A stretch of 5,395 bases of DNA, from assembly GCA_038117225.1 (NCBI GenBank), contig JAYOFM010000169.1, forward strand, positions 1-5,395, written 5' to 3'. The translations under genes and the position numbers were made by a program. The notes below the pieces were generated by a model that did not search any database, was not told the DNA's origin, and saw nothing but the letters and a program-made list of their open reading frames with translations. The DNA is from JAYOFM01 sp038117225 (GTDB lineage: Bacteria > Pseudomonadota > Alphaproteobacteria > Rhodospirillales > Casp-alpha2). The number at the start of each line of letters is the position of its first letter. The stretch's first letter is position 1. Of this stretch, positions 1 through 5,343 are shown one piece after another.

Positions 1-1470
1 GCCGACCGAACGCACACGGCGGTTGCCGAGATGGTCGATGTCGTCGATTTCGCCCCGGCCGTCCTTTAATTCGACCAGAACCTTGACCACAGCGAGAATA
101 TCCTCCCGGCGTAGCGTGCGCAGAGTATCGGGCGTATCAAATTCGAGCCGCGCGTTCATCTTCACGCGGCCGACGGCGGATAGGTCATAACGTTCGGAAT
201 CGAAGAACAGGCTATTGAACAGTGCTTCCGCTGTATCAATTGTCGGCGGTTCGCCCGGACGCATGACCCGGTAGATGTCGATCAGCGCCTCTTCACGGGC
301 GGCATTCTTGTCGATCGCCAGTGTGTTGCGGATATACGGCCCGACGTTGACGTGATCGATAGCCAGGGTGACCAACTCGTCAACCTTCGCTTCGGTCAAC
401 GCCTCGAGAACTTCTTCCGTGATCTCGTCACCGGCCTCAATGAAGATTTCACCGGTTTGGTCATTAATGACATCGACCGCCATGTAGCGACCGAGAAGTT
501 CCTCGTCGGCGACCAGTTGCTCTTCCAGACCCTTTTCCTGCAACAGACGCAATTTGCGCGGAGTCAGCTTTTCGCCGGCCTCGACGGCGACACGGCCGGT
601 CTTGGCGTTGATCAGATCGCGGGTCAGCTTCAGGCCGCGCAGGCGTTCCGGCGCGAAGTCCGTTTTCCAACCGCGCTTGACGCGGCCGTAGGTCACCTTG
701 TCATAGAAATGCTCAAGCACCATTTCTGGAGTCATGCCGGTGATGTCTTCCGGCTTCATGTCCTTGCCATCAGCGACGCATTTTTCGCGCAGCGCCGCCG
801 TCGTCGGACTGTCGAGCGCCATCAGCAGCGTCGTCACCGGTAGCTTGCGGCGCCGATCGATGCGCACGTAGACGAGGTCCTTGGCGTCGAATTCAAAGTC
901 CAACCACGATCCGCGATAGGGAATGATCCGCGCCGCGAACAGGTACTTGCCCGACGAATGGGTCTTGCCCTTGTCATGATCGAAGAACACGCCCGGCGAA
1001 CGATGCATCTGCGAGACGATGACCCGTTCGGTGCCGTTGACGACGAAGGTGCCGTTGCCGGTCATCAGGGGCATATCGCCCATATAGACGTCCTGCTCCT
1101 TAACGTCGCGAATTGACCGGGCACCGGTTTCCTCGTCGATATCCCAGACGACGAGCCGCAGGGTCACTTTCAACGGCGCCGAGTAGGTCATGCCGCGCTG
1201 TTGGCATTCCTCGACGTCGTATTTTGGTGCCTCGAACTCATAACTGACGAATTCCAGGGTGCCGCATTCCGAGAAGTCTTGAATCGGAAACACCGACTTA
1301 AAGACTTCCTGCAGACCGCGATCCTCGCGGCTGTTTACCGCGACCTCGCGCTGCAGAAACTGTTCGTAAGAAGTCTTCTGGACCTCGATAAGATTCGGCA
1401 TCGGGACGCTCTGCGGTAGACGCCCGAAGTTCTTACGAATGTGCCTGCGACCCAAGAGAGAACTTGTCAT
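1..1470 (-). CDS. rpoB: RNA polymerase beta subunit RpoB, N-terminal 490 codons (gene continues outside the window)
   Basis: Beta subunit of the DNA-dependent RNA polymerase core, acting in the cytoplasm/nucleoid. I translated the minus strand from an ATG at 1470-1468; the frame stays open for 490 codons to the window edge. The protein begins MTSSLLGRRHIRKNFG. Recognisable RpoB blocks follow: MPNLIEVQKTSYEQFL near residue 24, NGTERVIVSQMHRSPGVFFD at 145-164, IPYRGSWLDFEFDAKD at 177-192, MRPGEPPT at 403-410, RYDLSAVGR at 427-435, and DDIDHLGNRRVRSVG at 476-490. Gln154 appears equivalent to E. coli Gln148 of the rifampicin pocket; the main resistance region is beyond the edge. About 25 residues around 221-248 seem inserted relative to E. 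coli, which I recall as usual in alphaproteobacteria. A GAGG Shine-Dalgarno eight bases upstream (1482-1479) supports the start. It follows rplL after a 317-nt spacer. No frameshift was seen. Confidence 0.98.
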   Translation of the reverse strand, partial: MTSSLLGRRHIRKNFGRLPQSVPMPNLIEVQKTSYEQFLQREVAVNSREDRGLQEVFKSVFPIQDFSECGTLEFVSYEFEAPKYDVEECQQRGMTYSAPLKVTLRLVVWDIDEETGARSIRDVKEQDVYMGDMPLMTGNGTFVVNGTERVIVSQMHRSPGVFFDHDKGKTHSSGKYLFAARIIPYRGSWLDFEFDAKDLVYVRIDRRRKLPVTTLLMALDSPTTAALREKCVADGKDMKPEDITGMTPEMVLEHFYDKVTYGRVKRGWKTDFAPERLRGLKLTRDLINAKTGRVAVEAGEKLTPRKLRLLQEKGLEEQLVADEELLGRYMAVDVINDQTGEIFIEAGDEITEEVLEALTEAKVDELVTLAIDHVNVGPYIRNTLAIDKNAAREEALIDIYRVMRPGEPPTIDTAEALFNSLFFDSERYDLSAVGRVKMNARLEFDTPDTLRTLRREDILAVVKVLVELKDGRGEIDDIDHLGNRRVRSVG

Positions 1471-1496
1471 CAGTATTGCCTCGACTTTCGTCTCTG

Positions 1497-1518
1497 GGAC
1501 CACGCGGATGCATGGTCC
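1497..1518 (-). promoter_or_regulatory. Hairpin 26 bases upstream of the rpoB start codon
   Basis: On the transcribed strand GGACCATGC (1518-1510) pairs with GCGTGGTCC (1505-1497) around the loop ATCC: nine pairs, one of them G-U. It ends 14 bases before the GAGG Shine-Dalgarno of rpoB and 26 bases before the ATG, so it could shape ribosome access. It is seen as an inverted repeat; function is unknown. Confidence 0.5.
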
Positions 1519-1694
1519 AAATCGTCAATATTCGCGACCACCCCGCACCAGAACAGATGCAGTGGCGCGACGCGCTTGCTTTCGGTGGGGCCCGCGCCCG
1601 GCTTGCCGCTCCGGATCACGTTCCCTGTCAAGGCGTGGCGTCCACTATCTCGGCCGCGGCAAGGCCAATTCGGGTGGACACCCGGCGGGTCGAT

Positions 1695-1729
1695 GGATCG
1701 CGGCGGCGCCGAGGCGCCAACCGCGATCC
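1695..1729 (-). promoter_or_regulatory. Strong hairpin in the rplL–rpoB spacer (candidate processing or attenuation site)
   Basis: Read on the minus strand, GGATCGCGG (1729-1721) pairs perfectly with CCGCGATCC (1703-1695). Inside, GGCGC pairs with GCGCC around a CTCG tetraloop, with a small TT/G internal loop between the two helices. That makes about 14 mostly G-C pairs. No T-run follows, so it is not a standard intrinsic terminator. It starts 58 bases after the rplL stop. A role as RNase III substrate, partial attenuator or 3' stabiliser of the upstream mRNA is inferred from the known behaviour of this spacer in E. coli. Confidence 0.6.
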
Positions 1730-1787
1730 CTCAAACGTTTCAACCGGAGACAGACCCGCGCGCCTCCGGCATGATCGGCGGATCGAA

Positions 1788-2156
1788 CTACTTGAGCTCG
1801 ACCGTGGCGCCGGCTTCTTCAAGCTGCTTCTTGATTTCCTCGGCTTCTTCCTTCTTGACCCCTTCCTTCACCGCCTTCGGCGCGGCTTCGACGAGATCCT
1901 TGGCTTCCTTGAGGCCAAGACCGGTAATGCCCCGGACCTCCTTGATGACGTTGATCTTCTTTTCACCAAAGCTGGCGAGAATGACGTCAAACTCGTCCTT
2001 TTCCTCGGCAACTTCGGCAACCGCGGCGACGGCGGCCACGGCGGCGGGAGCAGCGGCCGAGACGCCCCATTTCTCTTCCAGAAGCGTCGACAATTCGGCG
2101 GCTTCCATGACGGTCAGGTTGGATAGGTCTTCTGCGATCTGCTGTAGGTCAGCCAT
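1788..2156 (-). CDS. rplL: 50S ribosomal protein L7/L12 (bL12)
   Basis: Stalk protein of the large subunit; dimers bind the C-terminal helix of L10 and recruit and stimulate the translational GTPases EF-Tu, EF-G and IF2. The product is 122 residues, the usual length. Residues 1-31 (MADLQQIAEDLSNLTVMEAA and following) form the N-terminal dimerisation and L10-binding domain. An Ala/Val/Pro-rich hinge spans about 33-51. The globular factor-binding domain from about 53 on contains EFDVIL, KINVIKEVR, TGLGLKEAKDLVE and the ending GATVELK. A longer open frame begins 17 codons upstream, but the ATG at 2156-2154 gives the canonical N-terminus and has AAGGA nine bases ahead (2170-2166). It lies 47 bases after rplJ and is expected to be co-transcribed with it. 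Stop is TAG. Confidence 0.98.
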   Translation of the reverse strand: MADLQQIAEDLSNLTVMEAAELSTLLEEKWGVSAAAPAAVAAVAAVAEVAEEKDEFDVILASFGEKKINVIKEVRGITGLGLKEAKDLVEAAPKAVKEGVKKEEAEEIKKQLEEAGATVELK

Positions 2157-2203
2157 TTTTTTCAGTCCTTTGTCGGCTTGAATTCGATTGTTCCGGATAC
2201 GGC

Positions 2204-2722
2204 TCACGCCGCCTCAAGCTGTTTTGAACGCGCGCTGATAACCCGCGCGACCTGGCCAGCCGGTGCTTGCAGCACACCCGCCACCTTGGTCGCCGGTGCT
2301 TGAATCAGCCCGACCAGCTTGCCACGCAATTCATCGAGAGACGGCAAGGTCGCCAACGCCTTGATGCCATTGGCATCAAAGCGGGTGTCCCCCATCGCCC
2401 CGCCGAGAATGACGAGTTTATCGTTGGTTTTCGCGAAACCCACCGCTGCCTTGGCGGCCGCAACGGGATCGGCCGAATAGGCAATCGCCGTCGGCCCCCG
2501 AAACAGCTCGTCAATGGATTGGTAGCTCGTCCCTTCCAACGCGAGACGTGTGAGCCGGTTCTTCGTCACTTTGAAGCTGGCACCGACTTCGCGCATCTGG
2601 CTTCTCAGAACGCCCAATTCCGCCACCGTCAACCCGCTGTAGTGGGTGACGACGACAATGGCCGATTCCTCGAACGTGCCACGCAATGCCGCGACAGCTT
2701 CTTGTTTTTCGACTCGGTCCAC
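2204..2722 (-). CDS. rplJ: 50S ribosomal protein L10 (uL10), GTG start
   Basis: Base of the ribosomal stalk: binds 23S rRNA next to L11 and carries L7/L12 dimers; in many bacteria the L10–L12 complex also represses its own mRNA. The product is 172 residues. The chosen start is GTG at 2722-2720, giving a product that opens DRVEKQEAVAALRGTF after the initiator. It has GGAGA seven bases upstream, and this N-terminus matches L10 proteins. The same frame is open further upstream, but that extension (RLHRRCRKSVSWG and similar) looks like translated leader. Landmarks: VVVTHYSGLTVAEL at 23-36, FKVTKNRLTRLAL at 50-62, RGPTAIAYS at 75-83, and a C-terminal stretch from about 140 to 172 expected to form the L12-binding helix. 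Stop is TGA, then 47 bases to rplL. Confidence 0.97.
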   Translation of the reverse strand: MDRVEKQEAVAALRGTFEESAIVVVTHYSGLTVAELGVLRSQMREVGASFKVTKNRLTRLALEGTSYQSIDELFRGPTAIAYSADPVAAAKAAVGFAKTNDKLVILGGAMGDTRFDANGIKALATLPSLDELRGKLVGLIQAPATKVAGVLQAPAGQVARVISARSKQLEAA

Positions 2723-2728
2723 GGATTG

Positions 2729-2733
2729 TCTCC
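2729..2733 (-). promoter_or_regulatory. Shine-Dalgarno site that fixes the rplJ GTG start
   Basis: GGAGA on the minus strand ends seven bases before the GTG at 2722-2720. The longer upstream frame has no comparable site in front of a start that gives L10-like sequence, so this decides the non-ATG start. Confidence 0.8.
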
Positions 2734-2805
2734 GGTTTCTCGATAACGCCCCACCCCGCACATCGCGCGACGGGTACGTCGTTGCACCTGGATGCCCTTC
2801 GATCT

Positions 2806-2833
2806 TGGCCCGGCGGGCCATTCCCAAAGGGAA
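2806..2833 (-). repeat. Two directly abutting hairpins in the rplJ leader
   Basis: On the transcribed strand, TTCCC and GGGAA (2833-2821) fold around TTT. Immediately after, TGGCCC and GGGCCA (2820-2806) fold around GCC. The two stems touch with no spacer and could stack coaxially. The sequence after them (AGATCGAAGG) has no T-run, so this is not a standard terminator. They end 83 bases before the rplJ start. Confidence 0.5.
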
Positions 2834-2952
2834 TCCGCTCGCCTGTCCGGTGCAAACACCCAAACCGTTTCCAGGCCAATCCCGCGATCGCGAGCAACCC
2901 CATGAAACGGATTTTCGACACCGTCTGTGCAGGCGGGACAAGCCCCTTAAAG

Positions 2953-2980
2953 CCAACCGCCGCGAAATCGCCCCGGTTGG
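2953..2980 (-). promoter_or_regulatory. Leader hairpin with two competing 5' arms
   Basis: On the transcribed strand CCAACCG (2980-2974) pairs perfectly with CGGTTGG (2959-2953). Inside, GCG pairs with CGC around ATTT, separated from the outer helix by a symmetric GG/GG internal loop. The 5' arm belongs to a nine-base sequence, AACCAACCG, found twice: 3013-3005 and 2982-2974. The 3' arm could therefore pair with either copy, giving mutually exclusive structures. Any regulatory role is inferred. Confidence 0.55.
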
Positions 2981-3089
2981 TTACCTACAGTCTTGGACAG
3001 GTCGCGGTTGGTTGCGAACATCGATACAACCACCCGCTCTTCCCGGCCTCGGCATGCGCCAGGACCAGAAAATCCTTAAAACTCCTTCG

Positions 3090-3779
3090 TCACCCCGCGT
3101 GCAGGTTTATCTTCACGCCCGGCCCCATGGTCGAACTGATACTGGCACGCTTCATATATGTTCCCTTGGTGCCGGTCGGCTTGGCCTTCTGGATGGCGTC
3201 AATAAAGGCCTGGATGTTTTCGCGCAAGGCATCCTCGGAAAAACTCGCCTTGCCGACGCCGGCATGGATGATTCCCTGCTTCTCGACGCGGAATTCGATC
3301 TGGCCCGCCTTTGCCGCCTTGATGGCGCCCGCCACGTCCGGCGTGACGGTGCCGAGTTTCGGGTTCGGCATCATACCCTTGGGGCCGAGAATTTTACCCA
3401 GCCGGCCGACCACGGCCATCATGTCCGGGGTCGCGATGCAGCGGTCAAAGTCAATTTCGCCCTTCTGAACCTTCTCCGCCAGATCCTCGGCACCGACGAT
3501 GTCGGCGCCGGCCGCTTCGGCCTCCGCCGCCTTGGCATCCTTGGCGAAAACGGCGACGCGCAGTGTTTTGCCCGTCCCGTGCGGCAGACTCACGGTGCCG
3601 CGGACCATCTGATCCGCATGACGCGGATCGACACCCAGGTTCATGGCAATTTCCACCGTTTCGTCAAACTTGGTGGTGGCGTTCGCCTTGACCAGTTGCA
3701 CGGCATCGGCCAAGTCGTAGATCCGCTCACGATCGATCTTGGCGGTGGCCGCCTTATAACGCTTTCCCTTGGCGGCCAT
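3090..3779 (-). CDS. rplA: 50S ribosomal protein L1 (uL1)
   Basis: Forms the mobile L1 stalk at the E-site side of the large subunit, binds helices 76-78 of 23S rRNA, and in E. coli represses translation of the rplK–rplA mRNA. The product is 229 residues, the usual bacterial length. Landmarks: KFDETVEIAMNLGVDPRHAD at 37-56, the RGTVSLPHGTGK segment at 60-71, the L1 signature GRLGKILGPKGMMPNPKLGT at 125-144, and C-terminal SSTMGPGVKI at 215-224. The ATG at 3779-3777 follows the rplK TAA directly with no intervening base. Its GGAGGG Shine-Dalgarno lies inside the last rplK codons, which suggests translational coupling. Stop is TGA. A candidate L1-binding operator sits upstream of rplK. Confidence 0.98.
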   Translation of the reverse strand: MAAKGKRYKAATAKIDRERIYDLADAVQLVKANATTKFDETVEIAMNLGVDPRHADQMVRGTVSLPHGTGKTLRVAVFAKDAKAAEAEAAGADIVGAEDLAEKVQKGEIDFDRCIATPDMMAVVGRLGKILGPKGMMPNPKLGTVTPDVAGAIKAAKAGQIEFRVEKQGIIHAGVGKASFSEDALRENIQAFIDAIQKAKPTGTKGTYMKRASISSTMGPGVKINLHAG

Positions 3780-4211
3780 TTACACGCCCTCCACTTCGAT
3801 ACCCATGGATCGCGCCGAGCCGACCAACATCTGGCACGCGGCATCCATGTCGTTGGCGTTGAGATCGACCATCTTGATCTCGGCAATTTCGCGAACCTGC
3901 GCCATGGTGACGCGGCCAACCACTTCACGGCCGGGCGTCGACGAAGCCTTCGCCAGTTTCGCCGCCTTCTTCAAAAAATAACTCGCCGGCGGCGTCTTGG
4001 TGATGAAGCTGAAGGTGCGATCCGCATAGGCGGTGATGACCACCGGGATCGGCATGCCGGCTTCCATATTCTGCGTTTCGGCGTTAAACGCCTTGCAGAA
4101 TTCCATGATGTTGAGCCCGGCTTGGCCGAGCGCCGGGCCGATTGGCGGCGACGGATTGGCCTGCCCAGCCGGCACCTGAAGTTTTACGTATCCTGCGATC
4201 TTCTTTGCCAT
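3780..4211 (-). CDS. rplK: 50S ribosomal protein L11 (uL11)
   Basis: Binds the GTPase-associated region of 23S rRNA at the stalk base beside L10, and in many bacteria is needed for RelA activation on stalled ribosomes. The product is 143 residues (E. coli 142). The N-terminal domain has LQVPAGQANPSPPIGPALGQ at 11-30; Pro22 and Pro23 correspond to the prolines implicated in thiostrepton/micrococcin sensitivity. NIMEFCKAFNA follows at 34-44 and MPIPVVITAYADRTF at 53-67. The RNA-binding C-terminal domain runs from about 70 and includes GSARSMGIEVEGV at the end. The ATG at 4211-4209 has AAGGA twelve bases upstream, a rather long spacing. It is 104 bases after nusG; its TAA abuts rplA. Confidence 0.98.
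   Translation of the reverse strand: MAKKIAGYVKLQVPAGQANPSPPIGPALGQAGLNIMEFCKAFNAETQNMEAGMPIPVVITAYADRTFSFITKTPPASYFLKKAAKLAKASSTPGREVVGRVTMAQVREIAEIKMVDLNANDMDAACQMLVGSARSMGIEVEGV
3787..3792 (-). promoter_or_regulatory. Shine-Dalgarno of rplA embedded in the rplK coding end
   Basis: GGAGGG on the minus strand ends seven bases before the rplA ATG and overlaps the codons for the last Glu and Gly of L11. Ribosomes finishing rplK will cover it, which fits coupled synthesis of L11 and L1. Confidence 0.75.
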
Positions 4212-4271
4212 TTTCTTTCTCAGTCCTTCTATGTTTGCCCTCGCCCTTGGTATGGGCGCGGTCTACCGAGT

Positions 4272-4302
4272 GCGTGGTGCGGCCATGGCGGACCTCCCAC
4301 GC
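4272..4302 (-). promoter_or_regulatory. Candidate ribosomal protein L1 operator in the nusG–rplK spacer
   Basis: On the transcribed strand GCGTGG (4302-4297) pairs with CCACGC (4277-4272). Next comes an unpaired GA on the 5' side and GCA on the 3' side, then GGTC paired with GGCC (one G-U) around CGCCAT. This helix–GA–GG…CC–loop–helix layout, and the string GTGGGAGG, match the L1 site of 23S rRNA as I remember it (GGTGGGAGGC opposite a GCC–CCACC strand) and known L1 mRNA operators. L1 autogenously controls the rplK–rplA unit in E. coli from the same place. The fold is seen in the sequence; binding is inferred. It begins 13 bases after the nusG stop and ends 60 bases before the rplK ATG. Confidence 0.55.
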
Positions 4303-4315
4303 GCGAGATGCAGGT

Positions 4316-4846
4316 CTAAAGCTTCTCGACCTGCGAATATTCCAATTCGACCGGCGTGGCGCGGCCGAAGATGGACACCGCGACCTTGAGCCGGGCACGA
4401 TCCTCGTCGACTTCTTCCACATTGCCGTTGAACGAGTTGAACGGACCGTCACAGACCCGCACCTGCTCACCAATTTCGAAGGTGACGGACGGTTTCGGCC
4501 GCTCGACCCCTTCCTGCACCTGATACAGAATGCGCTGCGCCTCGGCTTCTGAAATCGGCGTCGGGCGACCCCGGCCACCAAGGAAATCGGTGACCTTCGG
4601 CGTATTCTTGATCAGATGCCATGTCTGGTCCGTCAATTCCATTTTGACCAATACATAACCCGGAAAGAATTTGCGCTCCGCGTTGATACGGGCGCCGCGG
4701 CGCATTTCGACGACCTCCTCGATCGGCACCAGAACTTCGTCGATCAAGTCATCCATGCCGGCCTGGCGGGCCTGCTCGTCGATCGACTGCGCCACCTTCT
4801 TTTCGAAGCCGGAGTAGACGTGGACCACGTACCATTGTGCGGTCAT
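4316..4846 (-). CDS. nusG: Transcription termination/antitermination factor NusG
   Basis: Binds the clamp of elongating RNA polymerase through its N-terminal domain and contacts Rho or ribosomal protein S10 through its C-terminal KOW domain, coupling transcription to translation. The product is 176 residues, close to the family norm (E. coli 181). The NGN domain occupies about 1-110, with QWYVVHVYSGFEKKV at 4-18, ERKFFPGYVLVKMEL at 57-71 and GRGRPTPI at 91-98. The KOW domain runs from about 125 to 176, with QVRVCDGPFNSFNGNVEEVD at 128-147 and VSIFGRATPVELEYSQVEKL at the end. The ATG at 4846-4844 is preceded by GGAAGGAA (4863-4856). It follows secE by 34 bases, a typical pairing. Stop is TAG. 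Confidence 0.98.
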   Translation of the reverse strand: MTAQWYVVHVYSGFEKKVAQSIDEQARQAGMDDLIDEVLVPIEEVVEMRRGARINAERKFFPGYVLVKMELTDQTWHLIKNTPKVTDFLGGRGRPTPISEAEAQRILYQVQEGVERPKPSVTFEIGEQVRVCDGPFNSFNGNVEEVDEDRARLKVAVSIFGRATPVELEYSQVEKL

Positions 4847-4880
4847 GCCGTGATCTTCCTTCCGCGATTAATCGCCCGCA

Positions 4881-5078
4881 TTAGGCACCGAGCCCAAAAA
4901 GTATCTTGACGCCGAATTGCAATGCCTGATCGACGATCAGGAGAAAGATCGACGCCAAAACGGCAAAGACGAACACCATGGCGGTGGACAGTCCGGTTTC
5001 CTTACGGCTCGGCCAGGTCACCTTGGCGGTTTCCTGGCGGACTTCCTGAACGAACTGCGCTGGGTTTGACTTGGCCAT
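4881..5078 (-). CDS. secE: Preprotein translocase subunit SecE
   Basis: Inner-membrane subunit that clamps SecY in the SecYEG channel. The product is 65 residues, the short single-helix form common outside the enterobacteria. An amphipathic cytoplasmic segment contains the hallmark EVRQETAKVTWPSRKET at 12-28. One hydrophobic transmembrane helix follows at about 32-52 (AMVFVFAVLASIFLLIVD at 33-50), and the tail is FGVKILFGLGA. I start at ATG 5078-5076 (MAKSNPAQ). The preceding in-frame TTG at 5081-5079 would add one residue and cannot be excluded. The Shine-Dalgarno is weak: only GAG about 13 bases upstream. It lies between tRNA-Trp and nusG. Stop is TAA. Confidence 0.97.
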   Translation of the reverse strand: MAKSNPAQFVQEVRQETAKVTWPSRKETGLSTAMVFVFAVLASIFLLIVDQALQFGVKILFGLGA

Positions 5079-5210
5079 CAATTAATCGATCTCATTGCCG
5101 TGTGGGTCGACGGGTCTGCCGCCGGTTTCGTGCTTATGCGGTGCGTAACACTTCGTTTTCTATTTCTGTCTTCGAGCCTTATTAAGAGCGGCAATCGGCA
5201 TATCGGCGGA
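5079..5210 (-). other. tRNA-Trp–secE spacer
   Basis: These 132 bases precede secE. I find no promoter with both boxes at acceptable spacing and no terminator. An A-rich stretch (AGACAGAAATAGAAAACGAAG, in the 5170-5150 region) stands out against the GC-rich background. A near-palindrome, ATCAATTAATCGAT (5077-5090, plus strand), overlaps the secE start. Confidence 0.4.
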
Positions 5211-5286
<76 letters not shown>

Positions 5287-5305
5287 TTACCACGCGCGCG
5301 CTCCG

Positions 5306-5332
5306 CCGCGCCGGTCCTCATGACCAGCGCGA
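5306..5332 (-). repeat. Strong hairpin between tuf and tRNA-Trp
   Basis: On the transcribed strand GCGCTGGTC (5330-5322) pairs with GACCGGCGC (5316-5308), with one G-U, around the loop ATGAG. One more C-G and a terminal wobble extend the stem to about 11 pairs. It starts 11 bases after the tuf stop and ends 19 bases before the tRNA. It has GC-rich sequence after it instead of a T-tract. It could mark a processing point or protect the tuf 3' end. A role as intrinsic terminator is unlikely. Confidence 0.5.
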
Positions 5333-5343
5333 ACGGAAGCCCG

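Larger units (their letters stand above)
1471..1787 (-). other. rplL–rpoB intergenic spacer, structured and non-coding
   Basis: These 317 bases lie between the rplL stop and the rpoB ATG. No reading frame here resembles a protein, and the frames that cross it are shadows. On the transcribed strand there are several inverted repeats: a long one at 1695-1729, a short one at 1671-1684 (arms CGGGT and ACCCG around a 4-base loop), and one at 1497-1518 just before the rpoB Shine-Dalgarno. None is followed by a T-tract. In E. coli the corresponding spacer carries a partial attenuator and an RNase III cleavage site that set the ratio of ribosomal protein to polymerase subunit synthesis. A similar role here is inferred from position and structure only. 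A TTGACA at 1631-1626 has no acceptable -10 partner. Confidence 0.6.
2723..3089 (-). promoter_or_regulatory. rplA–rplJ intergenic leader, probable L10 autoregulatory region
   Basis: This 367-base spacer has no convincing gene. It is rich in inverted repeats on the transcribed strand. In order there are GGTTG paired with CAACC around 3028-3007, a hairpin at 2953-2980, a CTGCACAGACGGTG segment at 2932-2919, a helix of CCGTTTC (2910-2904) with GAAACGG (2871-2865) enclosing a small CTCGC/GCGGG hairpin, and two abutting hairpins at 2833-2806. In E. coli and B. subtilis the rplJ leader binds the L10–L12 complex and controls translation or termination. The AGACGG-type core resembles what I recall of L10 leaders, but I could not run the Rfam L10_leader model. 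AAGGAG and AAGGA just after the rplA stop have no start codon at usable distance. No convincing promoter was found. Confidence 0.55.

Noticed and set aside
1603..1631. TTGACA on the minus strand as a -35 box for an rpoB promoter
   Set aside because: At a 17-base spacing the -10 position reads CGGCAA, and neighbouring spacings are no better.
1981..2070. Repetitive GCG/GGC-rich stretch
   Set aside because: It is the Ala/Val-rich hinge of L7/L12, a normal low-complexity coding segment and not a DNA repeat element.
1441..2181. Plus-strand frames of 246 and 220 codons opposite rplL and the rplL–rpoB spacer
   Set aside because: They are shadows of rplL with Ser/Ala or Gly-rich low-complexity translation opposite the L12 hinge, and have no supported start site.
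2723..2956. Upstream extension of the rplJ frame to give a 250-residue protein
   Set aside because: The extra residues do not resemble L10; the GTG with GGAGA seven bases ahead gives the family N-terminus and normal length.
2981..3055. A 24-codon minus-strand frame (MPRPGRAGGC…) in the rplJ leader, considered as a leader peptide
   Set aside because: The nearest Shine-Dalgarno-like AAGGA is 17 bases before the ATG, too far, and the peptide has no regulatory codon run.
2646..4319. A 557-codon plus-strand open frame opposite rplJ, its leader, rplA and rplK
   Set aside because: It is antisense to three unmistakable ribosomal protein genes, has no recognisable domain and is low in ordinary protein-like pattern. 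High GC at third positions of the real genes explains the lack of stops.
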